From the NCBI RefSeq assembly GCF_004331685.1, contig NZ_SJSM01000009.1:1-64000 (forward strand): DNA of 64,000 bases, given 5' to 3'. Below the pieces are notes generated by a model. It worked only from the letters and a program-made list of their open reading frames with translations. It made no database searches and was not told the DNA's origin. The translations under genes were made by a program, and so were the position numbers. Source of the stretch: Pedobacter hiemivivus. GTDB taxonomy: Bacteria > Bacteroidota > Bacteroidia > Sphingobacteriales > Sphingobacteriaceae. Each line of letters begins with the position of its first letter. The first letter of the stretch is position 1. Shown piece by piece: positions 8,004 through 16,588 of the stretch.

Positions 8004-9341
8004 TCAATGCCCCAAAAAGTCTTTAAACCAGAGTCCTGAGTCCTTAATAGTACGTTGTTGTGTTTTAAAATCAGTATGAATCAATCCAAATCGTGCATTA
8101 AACCCTTCCCCCCATTCAAAATTATCCATTAATGTCCAGGCCATGTAACCGGTAATAGGAACTCCCTCCTGCTTTACCTTTAATAAAGCAGCTAAATATT
8201 GTTCGAAGTAAGCAATACGCTCCTGGTCATGAATCTGATGGTTGAGAACCTTGTCGTGATAAGCCGCTCCATTTTCCGTGATCATTAAAGGCGGAATATT
8301 TGGATAAGCTGCAAATTGTTTAATGATGTTATAAAAGCTGTTGGCATTAATTTCCCAGCCCATCGCTGTATGTGGCTTTTTTCTACTTTTAGCTTTTACT
8401 TCCCAAGCTTGCACTACAGGAATAAAAGCATTGTATTTTATAGTTAAAGGGAAATAATTCTGTAGACCTATAAAATCGAAATCGAAGGTCAGCCGTTCTG
8501 TATGTCGCCAGGTAGAGTGCTGGATCGAAAACTTTTCCATCACATCCCAATCTGCCGTTGGGTAACCCATCCCAAGCAAAGGCTCAATAAACAGTCGATT
8601 CATCAGGCAATCTACCCGCTTGGCGGCCTGTACATCCGAAGCACTTTGTGTATAGGGGATTATCTCAGAACAGGAAAAGCTGGTTCCTATATTCGCATTC
8701 TTGACTTCCGATCTTAATATCCTACCACCATCAGCCTGTGCTATGGCTGCATGATGAACAGCGGAAAAGAAATTGGTTAAGCCCGTTTTCCCCGGCGCAT
8801 GAACGCCCAACATATAACCTAAAGAGGTAAATCCAAAAGGTTCATTTAATACGATCCAGTTCTTCACCTTATCCCCATATTCTCTTGCACAGATAGAGAC
8901 AAAGAAATTAAAGCTATCATTGATAGAAAAAGCTGTCCAGCCCCCCTCATCTTCCAACACCTCTGGCAAATCCCAATGGTATAAAGTAACATAAGGTATA
9001 ATACCCTGCAATAAACATTCATCAATTACCTGATGGTAAAACCTGAGCCCTTCCTTATTGATAGCTCCTTTACCCCTTGGTATAATACGGGGCCATGAGA
9101 TAGAAAAACGAAAAATACCGAAGCCCAACAGCTTAACCAAGGCAATATCTTCCTTGTAGCGATGATAAAAATCACAAGCTATTGTTGGCTGATGTCCCTT
9201 TTTTGTCTTTCCAGACCTTTTAGCAAAAGTATCCCAGATAGACAAACCTTTTCCATACCCCTCCGCAGCGCCTTCAATCTGCGCCGCCGCAGTAGCAACC
9301 CCCCATAAAAAATCCTTTCCAAAATCAGACGCCTTGATCAT
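8004..9341 (-). CDS. GH1 family beta-glucosidase
   Basis: This glycoside hydrolase family 1 enzyme of 445 residues would cleave beta-glucosides (cellobiose-type or aryl glucosides) by a retaining mechanism. The acid/base Glu is E167 in VLNEPFGF and the nucleophile is E356 in MITENGAA. The N-terminal signature DFLWGVATAAAQIEG and the C-terminal WTLMDNFEWGEGF sugar-binding stretch are intact. No signal peptide, so it acts in the cytoplasm on imported sugars. No SusC/D or transporter gene adjoins it, and the xylose operator is not seen upstream. Confidence 0.95.
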   Translation of the reverse strand: MIKASDFGKDFLWGVATAAAQIEGAAEGYGKGLSIWDTFAKRSGKTKKGHQPTIACDFYHRYKEDIALVKLLGFGIFRFSISWPRIIPRGKGAINKEGLRFYHQVIDECLLQGIIPYVTLYHWDLPEVLEDEGGWTAFSINDSFNFFVSICAREYGDKVKNWIVLNEPFGFTSLGYMLGVHAPGKTGLTNFFSAVHHAAIAQADGGRILRSEVKNANIGTSFSCSEIIPYTQSASDVQAAKRVDCLMNRLFIEPLLGMGYPTADWDVMEKFSIQHSTWRHTERLTFDFDFIGLQNYFPLTIKYNAFIPVVQAWEVKAKSRKKPHTAMGWEINANSFYNIIKQFAAYPNIPPLMITENGAAYHDKVLNHQIHDQERIAYFEQYLAALLKVKQEGVPITGYMAWTLMDNFEWGEGFNARFGLIHTDFKTQQRTIKDSGLWFKDFLGH

Positions 9342-9456
9342 ATCATTTCTGTATAAAGGGCAATATGGTAATCGCTTATTAAGTTAGTGTTAAGTCCATT
9401 CCACAATTTATCATTTTTAAATGCAACGTATCATAATAAAGTTTAATTTACATCAT

Positions 9457-10854
9457 ATGATTAAAAGTATACATTCAACAATAGCGTTAATATTATTAAG
9501 CAGCACTTTGTTTGCTCAGGAACCTATTGGAACATGGTACGGCACATTAAACATCCAGGGAACTTCATTACCTCTGGTTTTCCATATTATAAAAGCCGGA
9601 AGCGAATATGTCACGACAATGGATAGCCCTCAGCAAGGTGCAAAAAGTATGCCTACCAGTAAAACTACTTTTACAAATAAGACTTTGACCGTTGAGGCAT
9701 CAAACATTGGAATGAAATACACAGGAACTTATATACCTGACAGCAATAAAATAAACGGAACTTTTGAACAGAAAACAATACGCACAATGCTAGTGCTGAA
9801 CACCAAACAGGAAAAGCAAACAAGGCCCCAAGACCCTAAAGATTTCCCTTATAAACAAGAAGAAGTAACTTTTACAAACACTGCTGGCGGAAGTAATCTT
9901 GCTGGCACATTGACCCTGCCGGCCAATGGCAAAGCCAGTAAAATTGTAGTCTTAATATCTGGTTCAGGTCCACAGAACCGGAATGAAGAATTGACACCTT
10001 TTAATCACCGCCCATTCCTTGTACTTAGCGATTACTTAACCAGACAAGGTATAGCCGTACTAAGGTATGACGACAGAGGAATTGGCAAATCAACAGGCAT
10101 TTTTTCTAAAGCAACTACAGCCGACTTTGCCGATGATGCAGAAGCTGCAGTAAAATACATACTTTCCAGACCTGACCTTAAAACTATGACTATCGGGCTT
10201 GTAGGCCATAGCGAAGGAGGCATGATTGCACCCATTGTTGCCAGTCGCAATCCAAACGTAAAATTCCTCGTTTTAATGGCGGGACCGGGCATTCCAATAG
10301 CGCAGTTATACGCACAGCAGATTGGCGATGCAATGAAGCTTGCAGGTGTTCCTGCCGATGAGGTCGTACAAAAAATGGCCTCCAATTTAAAGATATTTAC
10401 AGCGATGAATGATGTCAAAGATCTTCCATTACCACATGCAGAGGCTCAAGTTGAGCTTTCATTACGCAAAGAACTCGATTTGGAGCCACTAGAGAGCCTA
10501 GATAGAACGGCTAAAGAATCCATCGTTCAACAAACCCTTAATCAATATAAAACACCATGGTTCAGGTACTTCATCAGCTTTGATCCTGCAGTTTATTTGA
10601 CGAAGGTAAAATGCCCTGTTTTAGCCCTTAATGGCACCCTTGACTTCCAGGTAGAAAGTGCTGCAAATTTAGCTGGCATTAAGGCCGGACTACAAAAAGC
10701 AGGAAACAAACGTTTTGAAATTGTTCCAATGGAGGGGCTAAACCATTTGTTCCAAAAGGCAAATACAGGAGCAGAATCAGAATATGGAAATATTGAAGAG
10801 ACGCTCAACCCTGCGGCCCTTCAAAAAATTTCAAGCTGGATGAATGGTATATAA
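9457..10854 (+). CDS. Secreted alpha/beta hydrolase
   Basis: This 465-residue serine hydrolase is exported by a signal peptide (MIKSIHSTIALILLSSTLFAQ). The start is placed at this ATG; an upstream in-frame ATG at 9421 only adds residues before the signal. After an N-terminal beta-rich domain (about 20-120), the hydrolase domain has an oxyanion SGSGPQNRNE loop, the nucleophile elbow GHSEGG, an acid at LNGTLDFQV and the His in GLNHLFQ. This architecture is common in Bacteroidota and often named alpha/beta hydrolase or dienelactone hydrolase-like; the substrate is unknown. It converges on the MutS-like gene with a 15-base gap. Confidence 0.88.
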   Translation: MIKSIHSTIALILLSSTLFAQEPIGTWYGTLNIQGTSLPLVFHIIKAGSEYVTTMDSPQQGAKSMPTSKTTFTNKTLTVEASNIGMKYTGTYIPDSNKINGTFEQKTIRTMLVLNTKQEKQTRPQDPKDFPYKQEEVTFTNTAGGSNLAGTLTLPANGKASKIVVLISGSGPQNRNEELTPFNHRPFLVLSDYLTRQGIAVLRYDDRGIGKSTGIFSKATTADFADDAEAAVKYILSRPDLKTMTIGLVGHSEGGMIAPIVASRNPNVKFLVLMAGPGIPIAQLYAQQIGDAMKLAGVPADEVVQKMASNLKIFTAMNDVKDLPLPHAEAQVELSLRKELDLEPLESLDRTAKESIVQQTLNQYKTPWFRYFISFDPAVYLTKVKCPVLALNGTLDFQVESAANLAGIKAGLQKAGNKRFEIVPMEGLNHLFQKANTGAESEYGNIEETLNPAALQKISSWMNGI

Positions 10855-10869
10855 TGAACAGCGTACTGC

Positions 10870-12684
10870 TTAATTCAAACTTAAGCCGATCTGCTTTAAT
10901 AAAATCGCCGCGTTAAAAGTTGTACAAGGCCCATGTTTTATTTTGTAATCGAAATTCATTTCTCCTTCAGAGATCTGTATATCGAAATGGTAGTTTCTAA
11001 CCTGATGTGCATGATCAGCTTCCATTTCGGACAATTGCAAATCGTGTGTGGCAAATAAAGCAGGAGTTTTTTGCTCAATTAATTTCTCTATAAAAACTTT
11101 TGAACCAAGGTATTTGTCCTTGCTATTTGTCCCCCTAAGCATCTCATCGATCAGCACAAAAGAATTTGGATTAGACTGTATCGCATCCAAAATCATTTTA
11201 AGCCGGTTTAACTCAGCTTTAAACGTCGAAGTTTGGTCGTTCAATGAATCTTTGATTCGCATGTAGGAAAGGACTTTAAAGATAGACAGCGACATTTGCT
11301 CAGCGCATACCGGAGCACCAGCAAAGGCCAAAGTCATATTAATGCCTACAGTTCTCAGAAAAGTACTTTTACCTGCCATGTTAGAGCCAGTCACAATGTC
11401 GACTGTAGGTGCAGCTTCAAATTTAAAACTATTGTATACCCTTACCTGCTCCGGAATAAGCGGATGCCCTAGTGCTGTAGCTTTTAAATGAAAAGCAGAT
11501 GCTATTTCCGGGAAGGTCCATTCTGGTTGATTATGGGTCAATGTGGCAAAAGAAATCAACTCTTCAAACTTTCCGATCCTGTTCATCCCTTCTATCGTTT
11601 GCTCTGCAGATTGATCGTGCCAGTTACACAATGAAATAGAACACCTTAAATCCCACAGCGCAAAAAGATTCAGGGCCATGCCCACAATTATATTCAATCT
11701 GGCATCAAAGGCCTGAATAATGGAAGATAGCTTAAGGATTTGCTTACTAATAGGTACAACAGCCTTTCCTTCACCAAAAAACTGTCGTATATAAGTACTT
11801 TTCCAGCTTACATCTTCCGTCCACTTAATGGTATCTGCAAAGGCGCCCAACAAACTTGATTCTCGGCTAAAACCGTTATGTATCAAATTAATGTGGCGCA
11901 TATTAAAAATGATTAAGCTCGCGTTAAACAGGGCAACAGCCGCAAAAAGCTGCCATACCCAACCACCAAACACATTACCTAATATAAATACACCAATCGT
12001 AATAAAAGGAACAACCTTAACATACAAGCGCAATGATTTCTTGCGGGTAAATTTTAACTGCTCTGGCAATTGATCCTGAAGTTTATTGATGATCACCTGC
12101 AGTTGCCCTGGTTTATGATTTTGAAGCTCTGCCCGAAAATGGAAAGTCTCGTCAATGTGACTTTTTAATTCTACAATCGCTTCCTGTCTTTGTTGGATAG
12201 TCAACTGATCATTGGGCTGATTTAGATTAGCAGCCAAAATATCCATTCCTTGCTGTATATTACAGCGATTAATAAATGAATACAAAGAACCCTGACCAAA
12301 GATATCTAAGTCTGAAGTATAGGGATGATATTCATCTGCATAGGCTTCTCCATTGTTATAACCATTTTTACCACCGCTTAACTGATCAATCTCATTTTGA
12401 TAAACCCATAGCAACTTACCGGCATAGGTTAATTGTTTCTGTACAACAGTTTGTTTTTTTACTAGAAATAGGAATGCAATTAAAGGTGCACATAACAACA
12501 CCGCAAACGGCCATCCAAAACCAAAATTAATAATCAAAGCAATGATCAGGATTTCCGCAATGAATAGTCCTAACCGAGAAAATGAGATGTTATTTAACTT
12601 ACGTTTAAGGCGATCAACCTCAGTTTGCTGCTTGTCTGCGTTATTTTGATAGTCGGCTAAGATGCTATGTTTTGTTTTTACCAT
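10870..12684 (-). CDS. Membrane-anchored MutS-like ATPase
   Basis: The product has 604 residues. The C-terminal third is a MutS ATPase domain: Walker A TGSNMAGKSTFL near residue 433, Walker B VLIDEMLRGTNS near 510 and FATHDLQLSEME after it. The N-terminal mismatch-binding domain of MutS is absent. Instead there are hydrophobic pairs at about 38-75 and 215-255, consistent with two membrane hairpins, plus lever-like helices. Similar proteins are annotated MutS-related in Bacteroidota; the role in repair is unproven. It is transcribed alone and divergently from rlmH. Confidence 0.85.
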   Translation of the reverse strand: MVKTKHSILADYQNNADKQQTEVDRLKRKLNNISFSRLGLFIAEILIIALIINFGFGWPFAVLLCAPLIAFLFLVKKQTVVQKQLTYAGKLLWVYQNEIDQLSGGKNGYNNGEAYADEYHPYTSDLDIFGQGSLYSFINRCNIQQGMDILAANLNQPNDQLTIQQRQEAIVELKSHIDETFHFRAELQNHKPGQLQVIINKLQDQLPEQLKFTRKKSLRLYVKVVPFITIGVFILGNVFGGWVWQLFAAVALFNASLIIFNMRHINLIHNGFSRESSLLGAFADTIKWTEDVSWKSTYIRQFFGEGKAVVPISKQILKLSSIIQAFDARLNIIVGMALNLFALWDLRCSISLCNWHDQSAEQTIEGMNRIGKFEELISFATLTHNQPEWTFPEIASAFHLKATALGHPLIPEQVRVYNSFKFEAAPTVDIVTGSNMAGKSTFLRTVGINMTLAFAGAPVCAEQMSLSIFKVLSYMRIKDSLNDQTSTFKAELNRLKMILDAIQSNPNSFVLIDEMLRGTNSKDKYLGSKVFIEKLIEQKTPALFATHDLQLSEMEADHAHQVRNYHFDIQISEGEMNFDYKIKHGPCTTFNAAILLKQIGLSLN

Positions 12685-12777
12685 TATATTTGATTTCCTT
12701 AATAATTTATTGGGTCAAGCTTTGACTATGGTCAAGATTAGATGTTACGGATTGTTTAGATGATAAAGATAAAATAA

Positions 12778-13251
12778 ATGAAGATTACTTTACTGGTTGT
12801 AGGAAAAACAGAAGATAAGTACCTGATTGAGGGTATTGAGAAATACCTGAGCAGGTTGAAACATTACATTAACTTTAACCTATTGGTTATACCGGAAATA
12901 AAGAACACGAAAAACTTAAGTGAGGCGCAGCAAAAATCAAAAGAAGCAGAACTGATCCACAAACAGATTAGCAATCTCGATACCGTGATTTTAATGGATG
13001 AAAAGGGGAAGAAATATACTTCGGTGGCTTTTTCAAATTATCTAAACAAACAGATGATTGGGAGTGTTCAGCATTTGATATTCATTATTGGCGGACCTTA
13101 TGGCTTTGATGAGAGTATATATAAACGAGCCAATGGCAGCATGTCGCTTTCAGACATGACCTTCTCTCATCAAATGGTGAGATTGTTCTTTGTAGAGCAG
13201 CTTTATAGGGCATTCAGCATCTTAAAAGGTGAACCCTATCACCACGAATAA
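12778..13251 (+). CDS. rlmH: 23S rRNA (pseudouridine-1915-N3)-methyltransferase
   Basis: RlmH is a SPOUT-class methyltransferase that modifies pseudouridine 1915 in helix 69 of 23S rRNA at the ribosomal subunit interface. The 157-residue length is typical. Family features are visible: MKITLLVVGKTEDKYLIEGIEKYLSR-type start (split here by position, residues 1-26), the knot region FIIGGPYGFDE, and the C-terminal LSDMTFSHQMVRLFFVEQLYRAF with the terminal YHHE. A 42-residue membrane-protein gene follows 60 bases downstream. Confidence 0.96.
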   Translation: MKITLLVVGKTEDKYLIEGIEKYLSRLKHYINFNLLVIPEIKNTKNLSEAQQKSKEAELIHKQISNLDTVILMDEKGKKYTSVAFSNYLNKQMIGSVQHLIFIIGGPYGFDESIYKRANGSMSLSDMTFSHQMVRLFFVEQLYRAFSILKGEPYHHE

Positions 13252-13311
13252 TTTGAAATTGATTTGTGGAAACTGAAGCCACAGCACATCATTAAACAAA
13301 AGGAGGTTATT

Positions 13312-13440
13312 ATGCGTTTACCGTCGGATTATAAAAGAGACTATAAATTTAAAAGCAATAAAAGCAGGGATAGAATGAATTACATCATTGCTATCATCAT
13401 ATCGGCCATTGCATTTTTGCTGATTTGGTATTTATTTTAA
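13312..13440 (+). CDS. Tiny single-span membrane protein behind rlmH
   Basis: This 42-codon gene is easily missed by length cut-offs. It has a basic N-terminal half (MRLPSDYKRDYKFK) and one strong transmembrane helix, YIIAIIISAIAFLLIWYLF, at the extreme C-terminus, giving a positive-inside tail-anchored layout. A perfect AAAGGAGG sits about 6 bases before the ATG, which is notable in a phylum that rarely uses such sites. It lies 60 bases after rlmH on the same strand and ends just before a hairpin terminator. The function is unknown. Confidence 0.72.
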   Translation: MRLPSDYKRDYKFKSNKSRDRMNYIIAIIISAIAFLLIWYLF

Positions 13441-13461
13441 AACGCAAACTGGCGGCAAAAA

Positions 13462-13490
13462 CAAAAGGATACCTTGTGGGTACCCTTTTG
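13462..13490. terminator. Hairpin terminator after the rlmH unit
   Basis: CAAAAGGATACC (13462-13473) pairs with GGTACCCTTTTG (13479-13490) with one mismatch and a short loop. The TTTT is inside the stem and A-rich sequence flanks both sides. It lies between rlmH plus its small partner and the converging DUF5606 gene. Confidence 0.6.
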
Positions 13491-13518
13491 TAAAATGATT
13501 AAGATCAATTAAGGCTAA

Positions 13519-14052
13519 CTAAACACCTTTTTTACTTGTCATACTAGCTTTTTTAGCTGGCTGAGCAGTTTTGCTTGGCGCTTTTGCGTTTGATGGCTTA
13601 ACTGCAGCTTTAGGTTTTTTATCTACCTCAGCTTTCAATGCTTCATGTTCCTCGCTTAAAGCAGGAGCTTCTTCACTAAATAAAGGCAGATCTTTAAGAA
13701 TGTGGAACCAGCTTACAATTTTCTTCATATCTGAAGCGTAAACTTTCTCTTCATCATGGCCTGGTGCTACTTCCTTAAAAAAGGTTTTTAACACAGCTGA
13801 ATCTGCTTTTGCATCAGGAACATTTCCTTTAGCGGCAGTCATATTTGCTAAAACATCAATTAATTTTAAATCCTCATCCTCACCATATACCGTAATATCT
13901 TCCAATGACGCCAGTTTAGTTGAAGTCATATTGGCTATAATTTTAACTTTCTGTGCGTCCAGACTTTCAAGAACATATCCTGCTTTATTCTGACCAACAA
14001 GTTTAAACAACCCTGGTCTTCCAGATACTGCTACAATTCCTCTTAAATTCAT
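13519..14052 (-). CDS. DUF5606 domain protein
   Basis: The product has 177 residues. The N-terminal 130 match the Bacteroidota DUF5606 pattern (MNLRGIVAVSGRPGLFKLV, then YVLESLDAQ and ISVYGED-like TVYGEDEDLKLIDVL). A Pro/Ala/Lys-rich basic tail (about 145-177) looks disordered. The role is unknown; it is a conserved cytoplasmic protein. It is 26 bases downstream of the cyclophilin gene and likely co-transcribed with it. Confidence 0.85.
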   Translation of the reverse strand: MNLRGIVAVSGRPGLFKLVGQNKAGYVLESLDAQKVKIIANMTSTKLASLEDITVYGEDEDLKLIDVLANMTAAKGNVPDAKADSAVLKTFFKEVAPGHDEEKVYASDMKKIVSWFHILKDLPLFSEEAPALSEEHEALKAEVDKKPKAAVKPSNAKAPSKTAQPAKKASMTSKKGV

Positions 14053-14078
14053 ATCGTTTGTTTTTGAGAAGTTTAGAA

Positions 14079-14540
14079 TTAATCTTCTATTACTTCAATA
14101 CTTAAAATCTTATCGCCTTGTTTAATATCGTCAACAATATCAACATTCTCAATCACTTTACCAAAGCAAGTATGATTTCTGTCAAGGTGTGCTGTATTGT
14201 CTCTGCTGTGGCAAATAAAGAACTGTGAACCACCAGTATTTCTTCCGGCGTGAGCCATAGATAATACGCCACGTTCGTGGTGTTGGTTTTCTCCTGTTAA
14301 TTCGCAATCAATTTTATAACCTGGACCACCTGTGCCTGCTAAGTGTGCTGTAGCAGCATCTTTAGAGTTAGGACATCCTGCCTGAACAACGAAATTAGGG
14401 ATCACCCTGTGAAATGTTACTCCATTATAAAAACCTTCGTTAGCTAATTTTTTAAAGTTGGCAACTGTATTTGGTGCATCCTGATCGTAAAACTGAACGG
14501 TCATGTCACCTTTATCTGTTTTAATTATTGCTTTGCTCAT
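14079..14540 (-). CDS. Cyclophilin-type peptidyl-prolyl cis-trans isomerase
   Basis: This 153-residue cytoplasmic cyclophilin accelerates proline isomerisation during folding. The catalytic stretch FHRVIPNFVVQAG contains the key Arg, and GGSQFFICH supplies the Phe/Gln binding pocket. There is no signal peptide, matching the PpiB-like cytosolic class. It is the first gene of a two-gene unit with DUF5606, driven by a strong promoter at 14560-14591. Confidence 0.95.
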   Translation of the reverse strand: MSKAIIKTDKGDMTVQFYDQDAPNTVANFKKLANEGFYNGVTFHRVIPNFVVQAGCPNSKDAATAHLAGTGGPGYKIDCELTGENQHHERGVLSMAHAGRNTGGSQFFICHSRDNTAHLDRNHTCFGKVIENVDIVDDIKQGDKILSIEVIED

Positions 14541-14559
14541 GATAAAATTTTATAAACGG

Positions 14560-14591
14560 CAAACTTAGAGAAATTTGCGCTGATATGCAAA
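14560..14591 (-). promoter_or_regulatory. Bacteroidota housekeeping promoter for the cyclophilin operon
   Basis: On the minus strand TTTG (14588-14591), a 20-base spacer, then TAAGTTTG (14560-14567) match the phylum consensus TTTG-N19-TAnnTTTG. The ATG is about 20 bases further on at 14540. Confidence 0.65.
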
Positions 14592-14643
14592 AGACAGTGC
14601 GCTAATCAAAAGGATAGCTGTTTTTAATATTTCAAATATTTAT

Positions 14644-14655
14644 GCAACCGATTGT
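14644..14655 (+). promoter_or_regulatory. Xylose-regulator operator 1 (before the dehydrogenase)
   Basis: GCAACCGATTGT in the context TAT-site-AA matches the locus consensus TGCAACCGRTTGCA in all but the last positions. It overlaps a TTG (14652-14654) that lies 20 bases before the -7-like TACTTTG, so a bound repressor would cover the promoter. Confidence 0.65.
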
Positions 14656-14743
14656 AACTTTAAAAAAATAGCCTTACTTTGGTCATCCCAAATATAACGT
14701 CCTCCAAAATTTAACGCATCACCACAAAGAAAAAAACAATAAA

Positions 14744-15484
14744 ATGAATAAACAGATTGCCATAGTAACAGGCGGTGGAGCTGGATTGGGTCTAGCCATC
14801 AGCAAAAAATTGATTCAGGAAGGTCTGTATGTCATCATGATCGGTAGAAATGAAGATAAATTAAAAACTGCTGCTGCCGAATTTGGGGAGCTATGTAGCT
14901 ATCGTGTATTTGATCTTCAAAACCTTGCAGGTATTCCGGCGCTTATTGAAGAGATTCATGCCTCATTTGGAAAGATTGACGTGCTGGTAAACAATGCTGG
15001 CATTAATATGAAAAAGCCTTTTATCGAGGTGACAGATGAAGATTTTGCAAATGTAATTCAAGTCAATTTATCTGCAGTATTTAGCATTAGTCGCGAAGTG
15101 GTAAAAAAAATGATTGATGCACAAAGTGGCGCTATTGTAAACATTAGTTCGATGGCAGCGCAATACGGCATCCCAAAAGTAATTGCATATTCGGCAGCGA
15201 AGACAGGAATAGAAGGAATGACAAGGGCAATGGCTACTGAACTTTCGCCATTAGGAATCAGGATCAACTGCGTTGCTCCTGGCTTTATAAAAACAGCGAT
15301 GTCTGCCAAAGCATTAGATGCCGATCCAGAGAGAAAAAACAAGGTATTTTCCAGAACGCCAATGGCAAAAATGGGTGAGCCCGAAGATGTTGCCGACGCG
15401 GTTTACTTTCTAAGTTCGGCTAGTGCAAAGTATATCACCGGCGTAGTAATGCCTGTTGATGGAGGAAACTCAATCGGATTTTAA
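14744..15484 (+). CDS. SDR-family oxidoreductase of the xylose locus
   Basis: This 246-residue classical short-chain dehydrogenase has the cofactor motif TGGGAGLG (9-16), NNAG (83-86), catalytic S136, Y149 and K153 (YSAAK) and a C-terminal MPVDGGNSIGF. It resembles gluconate 5-dehydrogenase, KduD or 3-oxoacyl-ACP reductases; sequence alone does not decide. A LacI-type operator in its promoter and the adjacent regulator gene point to a sugar or sugar-acid substrate in pentose metabolism. It converges on the regulator gene with only 7 bases between the stops. Confidence 0.85.
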   Translation: MNKQIAIVTGGGAGLGLAISKKLIQEGLYVIMIGRNEDKLKTAAAEFGELCSYRVFDLQNLAGIPALIEEIHASFGKIDVLVNNAGINMKKPFIEVTDEDFANVIQVNLSAVFSISREVVKKMIDAQSGAIVNISSMAAQYGIPKVIAYSAAKTGIEGMTRAMATELSPLGIRINCVAPGFIKTAMSAKALDADPERKNKVFSRTPMAKMGEPEDVADAVYFLSSASAKYITGVVMPVDGGNSIGF

Positions 15485-15491
15485 CAAAAAA

Positions 15492-16505
15492 TTATAATTC
15501 TGTTGATTGTCTTTCTACGATTGTAGGTTCCAGAATAACGTTACGGATGTCATCGTAAGGGTTATCCTGTTTGATCATTTGTAAAAACAGTTCAGCACAA
15601 TCCTGTCCCATCTGATTCGGATGTTGATCCACCGTAGATAAACTCGGCGTGATATAGGCTGAAAAAGCTTCATTCGCAAACCCGATTACCCCTATCTTCG
15701 GTGGAACCAGGTTAACCTCCTTTAGCTTCTTAATCACCCCAAGAGCAGTAAAGTCATCCCCAGCAATAATAGCATCGGGCATATTATCGCCACGTAAAAG
15801 TCTGCCAGCACCATATCTTCCATCTTTTATGGACAAGCCACCAAAAATGAGTTGCGCTTCATTCACAGGCAAGTTATTCACTTTCATGGCTTCTCTATAA
15901 CCTTCCAAACGATCATTAAAAATTTGGATCTGGTGAATAGTAGTTACAAAAGCGATGCGCTTATAGCCTTGATCAATGAGATGTTGAGTTGCTAAAAAAC
16001 CTGCCCGAAAATCGTTCAGGGTAACGGTTGGGACTTTTAGTTTTGGGCTAATTCTATCAAAAAGAATGAGGGGTTTATTCTGATTTATAATCTCTTGAAA
16101 ATGTGACACTTCGTTAGTCTCTAGTGACATTGAAGCCATAATCCCATCTACCTGAGCCTCAAGCAGCGTTTTTACACCTTTAATCTCATTTTCGACAGAT
16201 TCATTAGATTGGTATAGGATGATTCTGTAACCGCTATCTTTTAATCCTTCTTCTATGCTATGGATAATTGAAGCAAAAAAATGTGCCTGAACGCTTGGCA
16301 CAATTACACCGACAATATAAGTTTTCCCTGATTTAAGCGCAGAAGCTAGCTTATTAGGACTATAGTTAAGTCTTTTCGCTACATCAATTACGCTTTGTCT
16401 TGTTGATTCACTAATTGCAGGAAAACCGCTAAGCGCCCTGGACACTGTTGAAACTGTAATGTTCAGTTCCTTAGCAATATCGTATATAGTTGTTTTTTTC
16501 TTCAA
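15492..16505 (-). CDS. LacI-family transcriptional regulator of the xylose locus
   Basis: The protein has an N-terminal helix-turn-helix (TTIYDIAKELNITVSTVSRA), a hinge helix (SPNKLASALKSGKT) and a periplasmic-binding-like sensor domain (VGVIVPSVQAHFFA onward). No ATG precedes the helix-turn-helix. A TTG at 16505 gives MKKKTTIYD and 337 residues; another TTG at 16532 would add nine. It probably binds the GCAACCGGTTGC palindromes found before the dehydrogenase, symporter, xylB and the secreted-protein gene. It lies 56 bases after the symporter gene, beyond a terminator, so it is likely expressed separately. Confidence 0.9.
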   Translation of the reverse strand: MKKKTTIYDIAKELNITVSTVSRALSGFPAISESTRQSVIDVAKRLNYSPNKLASALKSGKTYIVGVIVPSVQAHFFASIIHSIEEGLKDSGYRIILYQSNESVENEIKGVKTLLEAQVDGIMASMSLETNEVSHFQEIINQNKPLILFDRISPKLKVPTVTLNDFRAGFLATQHLIDQGYKRIAFVTTIHQIQIFNDRLEGYREAMKVNNLPVNEAQLIFGGLSIKDGRYGAGRLLRGDNMPDAIIAGDDFTALGVIKKLKEVNLVPPKIGVIGFANEAFSAYITPSLSTVDQHPNQMGQDCAELFLQMIKQDNPYDDIRNVILEPTIVERQSTEL

Positions 16506-16545
16506 AATCTGGGGAATAGCAAATTTGTGCAAGTATAATAAAAAG

Positions 16546-16580
16546 ACCGTTATTTGGCATTAGAAACACCAAATAACGGT
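16546..16580 (-). terminator. Terminator after the sugar symporter
   Basis: A perfect 12-base stem (ACCGTTATTTGG 16546-16557, CCAAATAACGGT 16569-16580) has an 11-base loop. On the minus strand CTTTTTATT follows. It separates the symporter from the regulator gene. Confidence 0.8.
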
Positions 16581-16588
16581 TAGTATTA

